Positions 51,784 through 60,534 of a DNA stretch of 64,000 nucleotides are shown here, one piece after another. Positions within the stretch are counted from its first letter, which is position 1. Each line of letters starts with the position of its first letter. Source of the DNA: Thiothrix eikelboomii. Lineage in GTDB: Bacteria; Pseudomonadota; Gammaproteobacteria; Thiotrichales; Thiotrichaceae. The stretch is taken from NCBI RefSeq assembly GCF_900167255.1, contig NZ_FUYB01000013.1:47923-111922 (forward strand), in the 5' to 3' direction. The position numbers and the translations under genes are program-made. Below the pieces are notes generated by a model, which was not told where the DNA came from, ran no database searches, and worked only from the letters and a program-made list of their open reading frames with translations.

Positions 51784-52520
51784 GTCAAATCAATGCGTAT
51801 CGACGCAAATTTCTCGCTGCCTTAAGCGGTGTTGCAGCGGGTAGCTTGGCTTCTGGTGTGATTTTGCGCACAGTACAAGCAGGTGATGTGCCCGCCAAAC
51901 CTGCTGATCAGCCCATCTCTAATCAAGTACGTTGGGGTATGCTGATTGACATTAATCGCCTTACCGATGGTGGCGCAAGTATGGTGGAAGCCTGCAAGCG
52001 TGAACATGGTTGGGGTAATGATCCGAAAGCCCGTCCTGAGCAGCAGGCTCAATGGATACGCACGGTTCAAGTGACTGACAAACTTACCCAACACAGTTTC
52101 ACTTTGCCGGTAATGTGCCAGCATTGCGCAGAACCGCCGTGTGTCGACGTTTGCCCCACGGGAGCGTCGATGAAGCGTGCGGATGGCATTGTGCAAGTGA
52201 ATAAACATATCTGTATTGGTTGCCGTTATTGCATGATGGCCTGCCCGTATAAAGCGCGTAGTTTTGTACACGAAAACCTGACTGATCAGCGCCCCGATTC
52301 CCCGCGTGGTATAGGCACGGTCGAGTCTTGCAATCTGTGTGTGCATCGTGTGGATCAAGGCCAGTTACCTGCTTGTGCAGAAGCGGCACCACAAGCAGTC
52401 ATTTTTGGTGATTTAAATGATCCAAACAGTCGAATTAGCCAAGCAGTCAAAACTTTAGGTGGTTCGCAGATTCGTGCGGATTTAAGTTTAAATACTGGCG
52501 TGCGCTATTTAGGTCTTTGA
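51780..52520 (+). CDS. dsrO: DsrO, periplasmic iron-sulfur protein
   Basis: DsrO is the Tat-exported ferredoxin-like subunit. The N-terminus YRRKFLAALSGVAAGSLA carries the twin-arginine signal. Cysteine motifs CQHCAEPPCVDVCPTGAS, CIGCRYCMMACPYKAR and CNLCVHR with CAEAAP bind several [4Fe-4S] clusters in the NrfC/DmsB manner. The length is 246 residues. It lies between dsrJ (four-base overlap) and dsrP (10-base gap). Confidence 0.94.
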   Translation: MSQINAYRRKFLAALSGVAAGSLASGVILRTVQAGDVPAKPADQPISNQVRWGMLIDINRLTDGGASMVEACKREHGWGNDPKARPEQQAQWIRTVQVTDKLTQHSFTLPVMCQHCAEPPCVDVCPTGASMKRADGIVQVNKHICIGCRYCMMACPYKARSFVHENLTDQRPDSPRGIGTVESCNLCVHRVDQGQLPACAEAAPQAVIFGDLNDPNSRISQAVKTLGGSQIRADLSLNTGVRYLGL

Positions 52521-52530
52521 GGGTAGAACG

Positions 52531-53733
52531 ATGAGTAGTAAATCAACGACCTACAGTGAATTACGTGCTAGTAAGGCTTATTACCTTATTCTAGGTATCT
52601 GCTTAGCTGTCTTGGGCTTAGGTGCTATGAGCTTTTTCCATTTGGAGCACGAAGGCCACCATGTCACTGGCATGAATAATCAAGTCGTTTGGGGATTGCC
52701 GCATGTATTTGCAATTTTCTTGATTGTGGCGGCTTCAGGGGCTTTGAATATTGGTTCGATTGGCACGGTCTTTCGTAAGAAGCTCTATCAAAAAATGGGA
52801 CGAGCCTCAGCACTATTAGCAATAGCTTTATTATTAGGTGGTTTAGCGATTTTAGTGCTGGATTTAGGTCATGCTGATCGCTTAATCATTGCTATGACTT
52901 ATTATAATTTTAAATCCATTTTTGCATGGAATATTATTCTTTATAACGGCTTTTTAGTTTTATGCTTGTTATATATTTGGACGATGCAAGATCGAGCAGT
53001 AAAAGCATTTTATCCTTATATTGGTTTTTTCGCCTTTAGTTGGCGTTTAATTCTGACTTTAGGAACAGGCTCTATCTTCGGGTTTTTAGTAGCACGTACT
53101 TATTATAATAGTGCGATCATGGCACCTTTATTTATTGCAATGTCCTTTGCTTTGGGCTTGGCAGTTTTCATTATCCTATTATTTTTTACCTTCCGCTTAG
53201 ATAAGCGGGAGTTAGGTGATCTGATTTTGAATCGCTTGCGTTACCTGCTGGCTATTTTTGTAGCATCAGTGATGTTTTTAGAGTTAGCACGGCATTTAAC
53301 CGCATTGTATATCACGCAGCGGCATGGGGTTGAGCAGTTTATTCTTTTGGATGGCGGTATTTATACCCTACTATTTTGGATTGGACAGGTGCTGGTGGGT
53401 GGCTTAATTCCCTTATCTTTGATTTTTTGTCGGGCATTGAAAAATAATCACTGGTCACTGTTACTGGCTTCGACTTTAGTCATTATTGGTGGTTTTGTGC
53501 AGCTGTATGTGATTATTGTCGGTGGGCAGGCTTTCCCGCTTGAGTTATTTCCGAATGCGGAAGTGCAAAGCAGCTTCTTTGATGGTGAATTGAATCGCTA
53601 TACACCAAGTATTTGGGAATGGATGCTGGGTGTAGGTGGGGTAGCGCTCACACTCGCTTTGTTCTATGTGGGTATGAAAGTGCTGCGTTTCTTGCCAGAA
53701 TCCTTGGCCGATTCGGAAGTAGAAGTGAATTAG
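52531..53733 (+). CDS. dsrP: DsrP, NrfD-like membrane subunit
   Basis: DsrP is the polytopic membrane protein (NrfD/PsrC family) that exchanges electrons between DsrJO and quinones. The 400-residue product has about ten helices, with VWGLPHVFAIFLIVAASGALNIGS near helix two and the segment DLGHADRLIIAMTYYNFKSIFAWNI typical of the family. It is the last dsr gene here: dsrN, dsrR and dsrS do not follow. A terminator lies about 30 bases after the stop. Confidence 0.94.
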   Translation: MSSKSTTYSELRASKAYYLILGICLAVLGLGAMSFFHLEHEGHHVTGMNNQVVWGLPHVFAIFLIVAASGALNIGSIGTVFRKKLYQKMGRASALLAIALLLGGLAILVLDLGHADRLIIAMTYYNFKSIFAWNIILYNGFLVLCLLYIWTMQDRAVKAFYPYIGFFAFSWRLILTLGTGSIFGFLVARTYYNSAIMAPLFIAMSFALGLAVFIILLFFTFRLDKRELGDLILNRLRYLLAIFVASVMFLELARHLTALYITQRHGVEQFILLDGGIYTLLFWIGQVLVGGLIPLSLIFCRALKNNHWSLLLASTLVIIGGFVQLYVIIVGGQAFPLELFPNAEVQSSFFDGELNRYTPSIWEWMLGVGGVALTLALFYVGMKVLRFLPESLADSEVEVN

Positions 53734-53764
53734 TCGTTCGGCCGTTCTAGCGCTTGATACTTTA

Positions 53765-53793
53765 GAAAAAACCAGCTTAGGCTGGTTTTTTTG
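53765..53793 (+). terminator. Rho-independent terminator of the dsr operon
   Basis: A seven-base stem (AACCAGC 53770-53776 with GCTGGTT 53781-53787) has a four-base loop and ends in a run of seven T residues. It lies about 30 bases after dsrP. Confidence 0.88.
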
Positions 53794-53851
53794 TTTCTGC
53801 TTTAAATAGATGTTGTAAGCTTGTAGACGAAGCAGTCATGGAGCAAAAGCG

Positions 53852-54427
53852 ATGCCATTAGCCCAGCAAGCTAATTTTATTTTGGTTGAAGACTATCTAA
53901 GTGCTGAACTCAAACAAAGTATTCGCCATGAATATGTGGACGGTCAGATCTATGCGATGGCTGGGGCGAGCATGAACCATAATCGCATCACGAGTAATTT
54001 GGTGCGTTTGTTAGGCAATCACTTGGCGAGTCAAGCTTGTGAGGTGTTTAGTAGTAATATGCTGCTGCAAACCAGTGCAAATCGCTATCGCTATCCTGAT
54101 GTTGTGGTCAGCTGCCAAACCCAAGCCGAGAACGAGCTGCTACTATCTAGCCCGATACTATTGGTTGAAGTGATGTCCCATAGTACACGGAAAACTGACA
54201 AAGAAATTAAGCGTTTAGAGTATTTACAGCTGCCAAGTTTAATGGAGTATATGTTGATTGAGCAGGACTTTGTTGAAATCGAAGTGCTGAGGCGTAGCCA
54301 GAATTGGCAACCTTCTTATTATTATTTAGGCGATGAGATAGTGTTTGAGTCGATTGGACTTAGCTTGCCCGTATTAGAGGTTTATCAGCGGGTGGTGAAT
54401 CGGGATATGGAGAGATCTGGTTTTTAG
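53852..54427 (+). CDS. Uma2-family (DUF820) PD-(D/E)xK endonuclease-like protein
   Basis: The 191-residue protein fits the Uma2 family, with the nuclease-like core YRYPDVVVSC (active-site aspartate) and ILLVEVMSHSTRKTDKEIKRLEYLQLPS (E-x-x and the T-x-x-x-D-K segment). The YVDGQIYAMAGAS region near residue 30 is also typical. These proteins are abundant in cyanobacteria and filamentous sulfur bacteria; their function is uncertain and they may belong to mobile DNA. It has no evident partner gene. Confidence 0.85.
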   Translation: MPLAQQANFILVEDYLSAELKQSIRHEYVDGQIYAMAGASMNHNRITSNLVRLLGNHLASQACEVFSSNMLLQTSANRYRYPDVVVSCQTQAENELLLSSPILLVEVMSHSTRKTDKEIKRLEYLQLPSLMEYMLIEQDFVEIEVLRRSQNWQPSYYYLGDEIVFESIGLSLPVLEVYQRVVNRDMERSGF

Positions 54428-54570
54428 TGTTAAATGATTGTCATGGTGAAATTCCTTGTTTTCCAAGCCTGTCAGCGTAGTATATATTTTTATGAAAATT
54501 AAGGATTTTCATCTCTACGGGGTGTGCTTATTACCACGCATGCTGGGGTTTTTGTCTGGAGACACGGATT

Positions 54571-55449
54571 ATGAATACTAATGCTGGGGATACCGAATTA
54601 TCACCTGCTGAATTAATCAACTACACGCAATATCCCATTGATCAGCCACAGGATCAGGCCACTCAGGCCATCATTCGACAAATTCAGGTCGGGTTGGCTG
54701 AGGATGGTTGTGCGGTAGTTCGTGATTTCCTCAGTCCCGAGGGTTTGCGGGCTTTACTCAAAGAGGCGGAGGAGCGTAGCCCCCAAGCCTATTATTCCCA
54801 GAAAAAAGATTGCAATGTCTATCTGAATGAGGGTGATGCCAGCCTGCCATCGGATCATCCGTGCAACCGCTTTCTGCCACGCACTAATGGCTTTATTACC
54901 ACTGATTTGTTTGGTGAGGAAACCGCTGCCCACCGCCTGTATTTCTGGGAGCCACTGAAAGACTTTCTGGCAACTTGTCTGGGCAAGGAGGCGTTGTATC
55001 TTTATGAAGATCCGGTTTCTAGCATGATCGTTAATGTTGGCAGGCCGGGACAGCAATTTAACTGGCATTTTGATACCAATGAATTCACCATCACCCTGCT
55101 TCTGAAAGCAGCGCAGTCCGGTGGCTATTTTGAGTATGTACCCGACTTACGCAGCCCGGAGGACGAGTGCTACGCTGAGGTACAAAAGGTACTGGATGGT
55201 GACCGGAGTCGTATTAAACGGCTGGATTTACGCGAAGGTGATCTGCAGTTCTTTTTGGGTCGGTTTTCACTGCATCAGGTGACAGCCAATACCGGTGATA
55301 CAGATCGCTTGCTGCTGATTATGTCATTTACTGAAAAACCGGGAGTCGTTGGCAGTGTGGCGAGGGTTAAAGACCTCTATGGCAAGGTCACTCCGGCGCA
55401 CTACGCCAGCGAGCAGCAGAAAGTACGCGCCGATAAGTTGCTGGATTAG
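54571..55449 (+). CDS. HalD/BesD-like Fe(II)/2-oxoglutarate oxygenase
   Basis: The 292-residue product follows the HalD/BesD amino-acid halogenase/hydroxylase superfamily pattern: GCAVVRDFLSPEGLRALLKEAEE, NVYLNEGDASLPSDHP, NVGRPGQQFNWHFDTNEFTITLLLK, GGYFEYVPDLRSPEDECY and FLGRFSLHQVTANTG. The iron site reads WHFD, i.e. an intact HxD, whereas halogenases of the family replace the Asp by Gly. A hydroxylase is therefore more likely. Its codon use seems somewhat richer in G and C at third positions than the neighbours, a possible sign of transfer. The gene stands alone. Confidence 0.75.
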   Translation: MNTNAGDTELSPAELINYTQYPIDQPQDQATQAIIRQIQVGLAEDGCAVVRDFLSPEGLRALLKEAEERSPQAYYSQKKDCNVYLNEGDASLPSDHPCNRFLPRTNGFITTDLFGEETAAHRLYFWEPLKDFLATCLGKEALYLYEDPVSSMIVNVGRPGQQFNWHFDTNEFTITLLLKAAQSGGYFEYVPDLRSPEDECYAEVQKVLDGDRSRIKRLDLREGDLQFFLGRFSLHQVTANTGDTDRLLLIMSFTEKPGVVGSVARVKDLYGKVTPAHYASEQQKVRADKLLD

Positions 55450-55542
55450 ACACGCTGCTGGCTTTGTTAAAGACAGTTGCATAAGCACCTTCATAATCAC
55501 TATCCGAATTGACGGATTTGTATAGCGGCTTTTGCAGGAGGT

Positions 55543-56271
55543 CTATTTCTTATGCCAAGTCCCCAATAAATCATTCAACTGCTCTAACAGATAATTCTTC
55601 CGCCATTTATCATCTTTCACTTCTTTAAGCAGTTGATCTTGTTGATGTAGGCAGGCTCTTTGCCATTCGCGGTTATGTTTAGCGAGATCTTTTAACAGTG
55701 CTAGCATAAAGCTATCTAAGTCTAAATCGAGATAAACTGGATTAGCATATTCAGTTAATAAACGATTGAAGACCACGGCCTGATTGTCCGCTGGCAAAAT
55801 GCTAAAGCATTCCCAAAGCACTACACAGGTAATTCGCATCAGTCGATAAATATGCCCTTCGGAATCATCTAAGTGTTCACCTAAAGTTGGCATGATACCA
55901 ATCATCGCCATGCATAAATCAATGGTTTTACTGGGCGGCGTAGTGGCTTGTCGAGCCGATTCCAACAACGACTCCAACATGTCGGAAAGTTTTTGAGCAC
56001 TTTCCAGATTAATAAAGCCCGTGGTGTTTTGATGGCGTGCGATCATCCGTTGTAGGGTTGCACGATATTTGGCTTCTTCAGGATCGCTGGTATTCAGATA
56101 TTCGCCAAAATGAATCAATAAGGTTTCGCGTAACTCAAGATCACGCAGAGCCGTTTCTAACAGGAAGTGTTCAAGCTGCTCACGCGAAAGGCGGGGTAGG
56201 ATTTGTTCGAGTTGATGACGGCGACTGTATTTGGGGCTAGGGTTATAATCGTTATTGGGTTCAATAGTCAT
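55543..56271 (-). CDS. Protein of unknown function, helical
   Basis: I do not recognise the family. The 242-residue product is predicted cytoplasmic and mostly helical. The N-terminal part has the phrase YSRRHQLEQILPRLSREQLEHFLLETALRD, followed by LRETLLIHFGEYL. The rest is a series of amphipathic helices (LSDMLESLLESAR, VYLDLDLDSFMLALLKDLAKH). It has two cysteines in the middle and no metal-binding motif. It is transcribed on its own, upstream of fabI on the same strand in opposite order (fabI at 56372-57163 precedes it in transcription), with a 100-base gap; co-transcription is possible. Confidence 0.65.
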   Translation of the reverse strand: MTIEPNNDYNPSPKYSRRHQLEQILPRLSREQLEHFLLETALRDLELRETLLIHFGEYLNTSDPEEAKYRATLQRMIARHQNTTGFINLESAQKLSDMLESLLESARQATTPPSKTIDLCMAMIGIMPTLGEHLDDSEGHIYRLMRITCVVLWECFSILPADNQAVVFNRLLTEYANPVYLDLDLDSFMLALLKDLAKHNREWQRACLHQQDQLLKEVKDDKWRKNYLLEQLNDLLGTWHKK

Positions 56272-56371
56272 ACCGTTCGCTGCTGATTAGAGTTGAATAT
56301 ACCAGCCTGAGCTGGCTACCTATTCACCCAGTCTAATGGCGAATAGGTTCATAGCAGATGAATAGGGCAGT

Positions 56372-57163
56372 TTATTCAGTCGGCATGCCCGACATACCGA
56401 GAATATTCCAACCACCATCGACATAGGTAATCTCTCCCGTGATGCCTGAGGCTAAATCAGAACAGAGGAAGGCGGCCGCATTGCCGACTTCTTCAATCGT
56501 CACATTACGGCGCAGCGGTGCATGTTGCTCAAAATGATCCAGCATTTTACGGAAGCCGGTAATGCCAGAGGCAGCTAAAGTACGAATGGGTCCTGCAGAA
56601 ATAGCATTCACCCGAATACCAGCAGGACCAAGATCAGCGGCCATAAAGCGCACACCTGCTTCTAAGCTCGCTTTTGCCATCCCCATCACGTTGTAGTTCG
56701 GGATCGCGGCAATCGCGCCTAAATAACTTAAAGTCAGCATCGCGCTTTGGCGACCTGTCATCATTGGCCGTGCATATTTTGCCATTGCTAAAAAGCTATA
56801 GGCGCTAATGTCATGGGCGATTTGTGCGCCTTCACGGGTAGTATTATCGACAATGCTGCCTTCGAGTTGTTCTTTCGGCGCGAAAGCAATCGCATGCACT
56901 AAAATATCGAAACCCTCCCAATGTTCAGCTAATTGTTTGAACGTCGCCTCAATTTCGCTGTCAGAACCTACGTCACAAGGGAGCACGATGGAAGAGCCGA
57001 ATTCTGCCGCGAATTTCTCAACTCGAGGTTTTAATTTGTCGTTTTGATAAGTGAGTGCTAATTCAGCACCCTCACGATGCATGGCTTGAGCAATGCCATA
57101 GGCAATCGAGCGATTGCTTGCAATGCCAGTGATTAGGGCGCGCTTGCCAGTGAGAAAACCCAT
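56372..57163 (-). CDS. fabI: Enoyl-[acyl-carrier-protein] reductase FabI
   Basis: FabI reduces enoyl-ACP with NADH in the last step of each fatty-acid elongation round. The 263-residue protein is a short-chain dehydrogenase: [22 protein letters not shown] contains the glycine-rich cofactor motif, and [17 protein letters not shown] follows. The catalytic region is [30 protein letters not shown], with Tyr and Lys in the Y-x6-K arrangement of FabI. The C-terminus [13 protein letters not shown] is typical. The start follows AGGAG (TAAGGAGTCACT) on the minus strand. Confidence 0.96.
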   Translation of the reverse strand: MGFLTGKRALITGIASNRSIAYGIAQAMHREGAELALTYQNDKLKPRVEKFAAEFGSSIVLPCDVGSDSEIEATFKQLAEHWEGFDILVHAIAFAPKEQLEGSIVDNTTREGAQIAHDISAYSFLAMAKYARPMMTGRQSAMLTLSYLGAIAAIPNYNVMGMAKASLEAGVRFMAADLGPAGIRVNAISAGPIRTLAASGITGFRKMLDHFEQHAPLRRNVTIEEVGNAAAFLCSDLASGITGEITYVDGGWNILGMSGMPTE

Positions 57164-57281
57164 AGTGACTCCTTAGAAACTCGCATACACTTTTAATTCC
57201 AAGTCGTTGCAACAGTGATGCATGCTAGCTTGGGTTGGTGTTATGCTTGATTGAATTAATCGCGTCAGTATACAGAAGAAC

Positions 57282-59144
57282 ATGCAAAAAAGATTCATCA
57301 CCCGCGACTGGCTTCTTTATTCCATCCTGATCATTTTGGTCGCTTTACTCTTGTTGCTGATGTACCAAGTCGATCGGCAATGGACGAAGTTGGCACAGAT
57401 GGAGTCCTCTCTAGCTCAGCAAACCCAAGAGATGCGCAGCTTACGAACCACCGCTGCCTCAGGGGCTTTGACACCGACGGCACAAACAGCTAAAGGCTCT
57501 ACACAGCAGGCTGGAGGCGTCAGTACCGCTTTCCAACGTGCTTTAGCCGCGAGCCAGCAGCCTGATTATGCCCAAGGTGATTGGAGTGTGAATGCTTTAG
57601 GGGGTAATCTCAAAACGGTAACGCCTCTAGTTTCGGGTGACGCAGATGCAGCGGATGTACAAAGCTATGTTTTAGAAAGCCTGCTGAGTCGTAATCCTGA
57701 TACCTTAGCTTGGGAAGGTTTGATCGCAAAATCATGGCAGGTGAGTGAAGATGGTCTCAGCTTTACCTTTCAAATGCGTGAGGATGTGAGCTTCTCGGAT
57801 GGTGTGCCACTGACGGCTAAAGATTTAGTGTTTACGTTTAATTTCATGATGAATGAAGCTATTGAAGCACCGGGGGAGCGCTCAGTGTATGGACGAATTG
57901 CTTCGGTGGAGGCTAAAAATGATTATGAGGTCGTTTTCACATTCAAAGAGCCTTATTTTGAAGCTTTGCCTTTGGCAGGGGGAATGGCGATTTTACCCGC
58001 TCATTTCTATGAGCCTTATCTCAAAAAGCCACAAGAGTTTAATCAATCCAAAGGTTTATTGTTAGGTAGTGGCCCTTATCGTTTAGCCAACCCTAAAACT
58101 TGGACACCCGATCAAGGTAATGTCGAGTTAGTACGCAATGAACGTTATTGGGGTGATGTCCAACCTTCCTATAACCGTATCTTGTGGAAAGTGATCCAGA
58201 ATGAAAGTGCACGTCTGACGACCTATCGCAATGGGGAGCTGGATGCTTATGGTGCACGTCCTGCTGAATACGGCAAATTGAAAGTCGATGAGCAGATCAT
58301 GGGCAAAAGCCAAAACTTTGAGTACATGCCTCCTGTGGTCGGTTATAGCTATATTGCTTGGAATCAGCAGCGCGATGGCAAACCAACACGGTTTGCGGAT
58401 AAGCGTGTGCGTCAAGCCCTGACTTATCTCACCGATGTGCAGCGCATTATTAAAGATGTGCACTTAAATTATGCAGAGCCTGCAGTTAGCCCCTTCAATC
58501 CACGCAGTAAACAACATGATCCGAGTTTGCAGCCGTGGGCATTTAATTTGGAAAAAGCCCAAGCTTTACTCAAAGAGGTGGGCTATGCAGACAAAAACGG
58601 AGATGGTGTCTTAGAAGATGCCGAGGGTAAACCCTTTCAATTTAAATTGACTTATTTTGAATCTAACCAAGATACCACTCGTATGGTGCTCTTGCTCAAA
58701 GATATTTACGCTCGTGCGGGGATTAAGCTAGAACCTTTTCCACAAGAATGGCCGATTATGCAAGAAGCGATGGAAAAGCGTAATTTCGATGCGATTACTT
58801 TAGGTTGGACCAGTGGTATTGAGACCGATATTTTCCAAATGTTTCATAGCTCGCAAATTAAAGATAATGGCGATAACTTCATTGCTTATGCGAACCCCGA
58901 GCTGGATAAACTGATTGATGAAGCACGGCGGACGGTCGATGAGTCCAAACGTCTGCCACTGTGGCAACAAGCCGAACGACTGATGTATGAGGATCAACCT
59001 TATACCTTTTTAATGCGTCGTCAGTCTTTATTGTTTGTAGATAAACGGATTCAGAATCTACAAATGACGAAACTGGGGCTGAATCGTGGCTTCTTGCCAA
59101 TGGAAAATTATGTACCTGCTCATCAGCAAAAATATCAGCAATAA
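57282..59144 (+). CDS. Membrane-anchored peptide-type ABC transporter solute-binding protein
   Basis: The 620-residue protein is an SBP_bac_5 family oligopeptide-binding protein. The binding domain starts near residue 100 (NALGGNLKTVTPLVSGDAD) and contains FTFQMREDVSFSDGVPLTAKDLVFTFNFM, which is the family signature. GSGPYRLANPKTWTPDQG and the C-terminal AERLMYEDQPYTFLMRR follow. Instead of a cleavable signal or lipobox it has an N-terminal helix (LLYSILIILVALLLLLMYQ) followed by a short coiled coil (MESSLAQQTQEMRSLR). It is therefore probably anchored in the inner membrane with the binding domain in the periplasm. It leads a four-gene operon with two permeases and an ATPase, in the order of the yejABEF-type transporters. 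Confidence 0.9.
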   Translation: MQKRFITRDWLLYSILIILVALLLLLMYQVDRQWTKLAQMESSLAQQTQEMRSLRTTAASGALTPTAQTAKGSTQQAGGVSTAFQRALAASQQPDYAQGDWSVNALGGNLKTVTPLVSGDADAADVQSYVLESLLSRNPDTLAWEGLIAKSWQVSEDGLSFTFQMREDVSFSDGVPLTAKDLVFTFNFMMNEAIEAPGERSVYGRIASVEAKNDYEVVFTFKEPYFEALPLAGGMAILPAHFYEPYLKKPQEFNQSKGLLLGSGPYRLANPKTWTPDQGNVELVRNERYWGDVQPSYNRILWKVIQNESARLTTYRNGELDAYGARPAEYGKLKVDEQIMGKSQNFEYMPPVVGYSYIAWNQQRDGKPTRFADKRVRQALTYLTDVQRIIKDVHLNYAEPAVSPFNPRSKQHDPSLQPWAFNLEKAQALLKEVGYADKNGDGVLEDAEGKPFQFKLTYFESNQDTTRMVLLLKDIYARAGIKLEPFPQEWPIMQEAMEKRNFDAITLGWTSGIETDIFQMFHSSQIKDNGDNFIAYANPELDKLIDEARRTVDESKRLPLWQQAERLMYEDQPYTFLMRRQSLLFVDKRIQNLQMTKLGLNRGFLPMENYVPAHQQKYQQ

Positions 59145-59157
59145 CAGGAGTGTTTAA

Positions 59158-60534
59158 ATGCTGACGTATTTGCTGCGCCGCTTATTGCTGATGATTCCCA
59201 CTTTGCTTGGAATTACCATCGTCGTCTTTTCAGTGATGGCGCTTTCGCCGGGGGGAATCAGTGCACAGAGTTTGACCGATGGTAATATGAAGCCCGAAGA
59301 GCGCAAAGCACTCCTTGACTATTATAATAAGCGCTATGGCCTTGATCAGCCTGCTCCGGTGCAGTATTTGCGTTGGTTGAACAATGTGTCACCGATTGGC
59401 TTTCAGCAGGATGAGAACGGCAAATATACGGGGTTTTCTTTGACTAAGGGGATGGACCTAGGTGACAGCTTTCATTATGGCCGCCCTGTGAGTGAAATTC
59501 TCGGCGAGCGTATTCCTATTACCTTATTACTCAATATCATCACCATCCCCATTATTTATATTGTTGCGATTGCGATTGGGGTGAAGTCAGCTACCGAGCG
59601 CGGCAGTGGTTTTGATGTCAGTTCCAGTATGGTGATGTTAGCGCTTTGGTCAATTCCTACTATGTTGCTGGGCGTGCTTTTACTGGGATTTTTTTCTAGC
59701 ATTCAACATTGGCAGTGGTTTCCGACCGCAGGGATAGGTAGCCGAGCCGCTCAAGATATGCCATTTATGCCACATTGGGGTTCACTTTGGGATCTAGGCA
59801 AACTGTTTTTAGGCATGCTATTCGGTACATCGCTATTTGTTTGGCTCAGTCGCTGGCAAGAGCGTAAATTACGGGCTTTTCTGGCGGGTGTTTTTGGGCT
59901 AGTGGCGGGCGTATGGATGGCACAAGCACATGCGAGTTTCTCATTATTTGCGTGGATGGTTTTGCCAGTGTTAGGGGCGGTTATCTTAGCGGGCATCGGC
60001 TGGATGGATTATAAACCGTTTCGTGTGATCGGTTTAGGTGTATTTGGGGCAAGCCTAGGTATTTTATTTGCCTTCCAATTTATCCATGAAGGTTTTGTGC
60101 GCGGCTTTTTATTTGATCGTGTTTGGCATTTAGTGTTGCCAGTGCTTTGCCTATCTTTAGGTGCTTCCGCTGCTTTAGCTAAAATTATTCGCTCTTCACT
60201 GTTGGAAAATCTGAATGCTGATTATGCCCGTACTGCCCGTGCGAAGGGTTTAGATGAAAGCACAGTTCTTTGGAAGCATGTATTCCGTAATAGTTTATTA
60301 CCCCTGATTACCATTATTGCGGGTTTATTACCTAGCTTATTAGCTGGCTCATTAATCGTTGAAAATATTTTTAGTATCAATGGGATGGGGCAGTTAGCGA
60401 TTGAAGCGGTGAAAAGCCGGGATCGTGAACTGGTTTTGTCGATTACTTGGATTAGTGGCTTCTTAACTTTAATCGGTTATTTGATCGCTGATTTTCTTTA
60501 TACCTTGGTTGACCCCCGTGTAACTTATGACTAA
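59158..60534 (+). CDS. Peptide ABC transporter permease (DppB/YejB type)
   Basis: This membrane permease has 458 residues. It starts MLTYLLRRLLLMIPTLLGITIVVF and has the long periplasmic segment between the first and second helix, typical of YejB-like permeases. A further hydrophobic insert with several helices (about residues 200-310) is present. The EAA loop near the C-terminal part reads NADYARTARAKGLDESTVLWKHVFRNSLLPL. It begins 13 bases after the binding-protein gene and overlaps the next permease by eight bases. Confidence 0.92.
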   Translation: MLTYLLRRLLLMIPTLLGITIVVFSVMALSPGGISAQSLTDGNMKPEERKALLDYYNKRYGLDQPAPVQYLRWLNNVSPIGFQQDENGKYTGFSLTKGMDLGDSFHYGRPVSEILGERIPITLLLNIITIPIIYIVAIAIGVKSATERGSGFDVSSSMVMLALWSIPTMLLGVLLLGFFSSIQHWQWFPTAGIGSRAAQDMPFMPHWGSLWDLGKLFLGMLFGTSLFVWLSRWQERKLRAFLAGVFGLVAGVWMAQAHASFSLFAWMVLPVLGAVILAGIGWMDYKPFRVIGLGVFGASLGILFAFQFIHEGFVRGFLFDRVWHLVLPVLCLSLGASAALAKIIRSSLLENLNADYARTARAKGLDESTVLWKHVFRNSLLPLITIIAGLLPSLLAGSLIVENIFSINGMGQLAIEAVKSRDRELVLSITWISGFLTLIGYLIADFLYTLVDPRVTYD

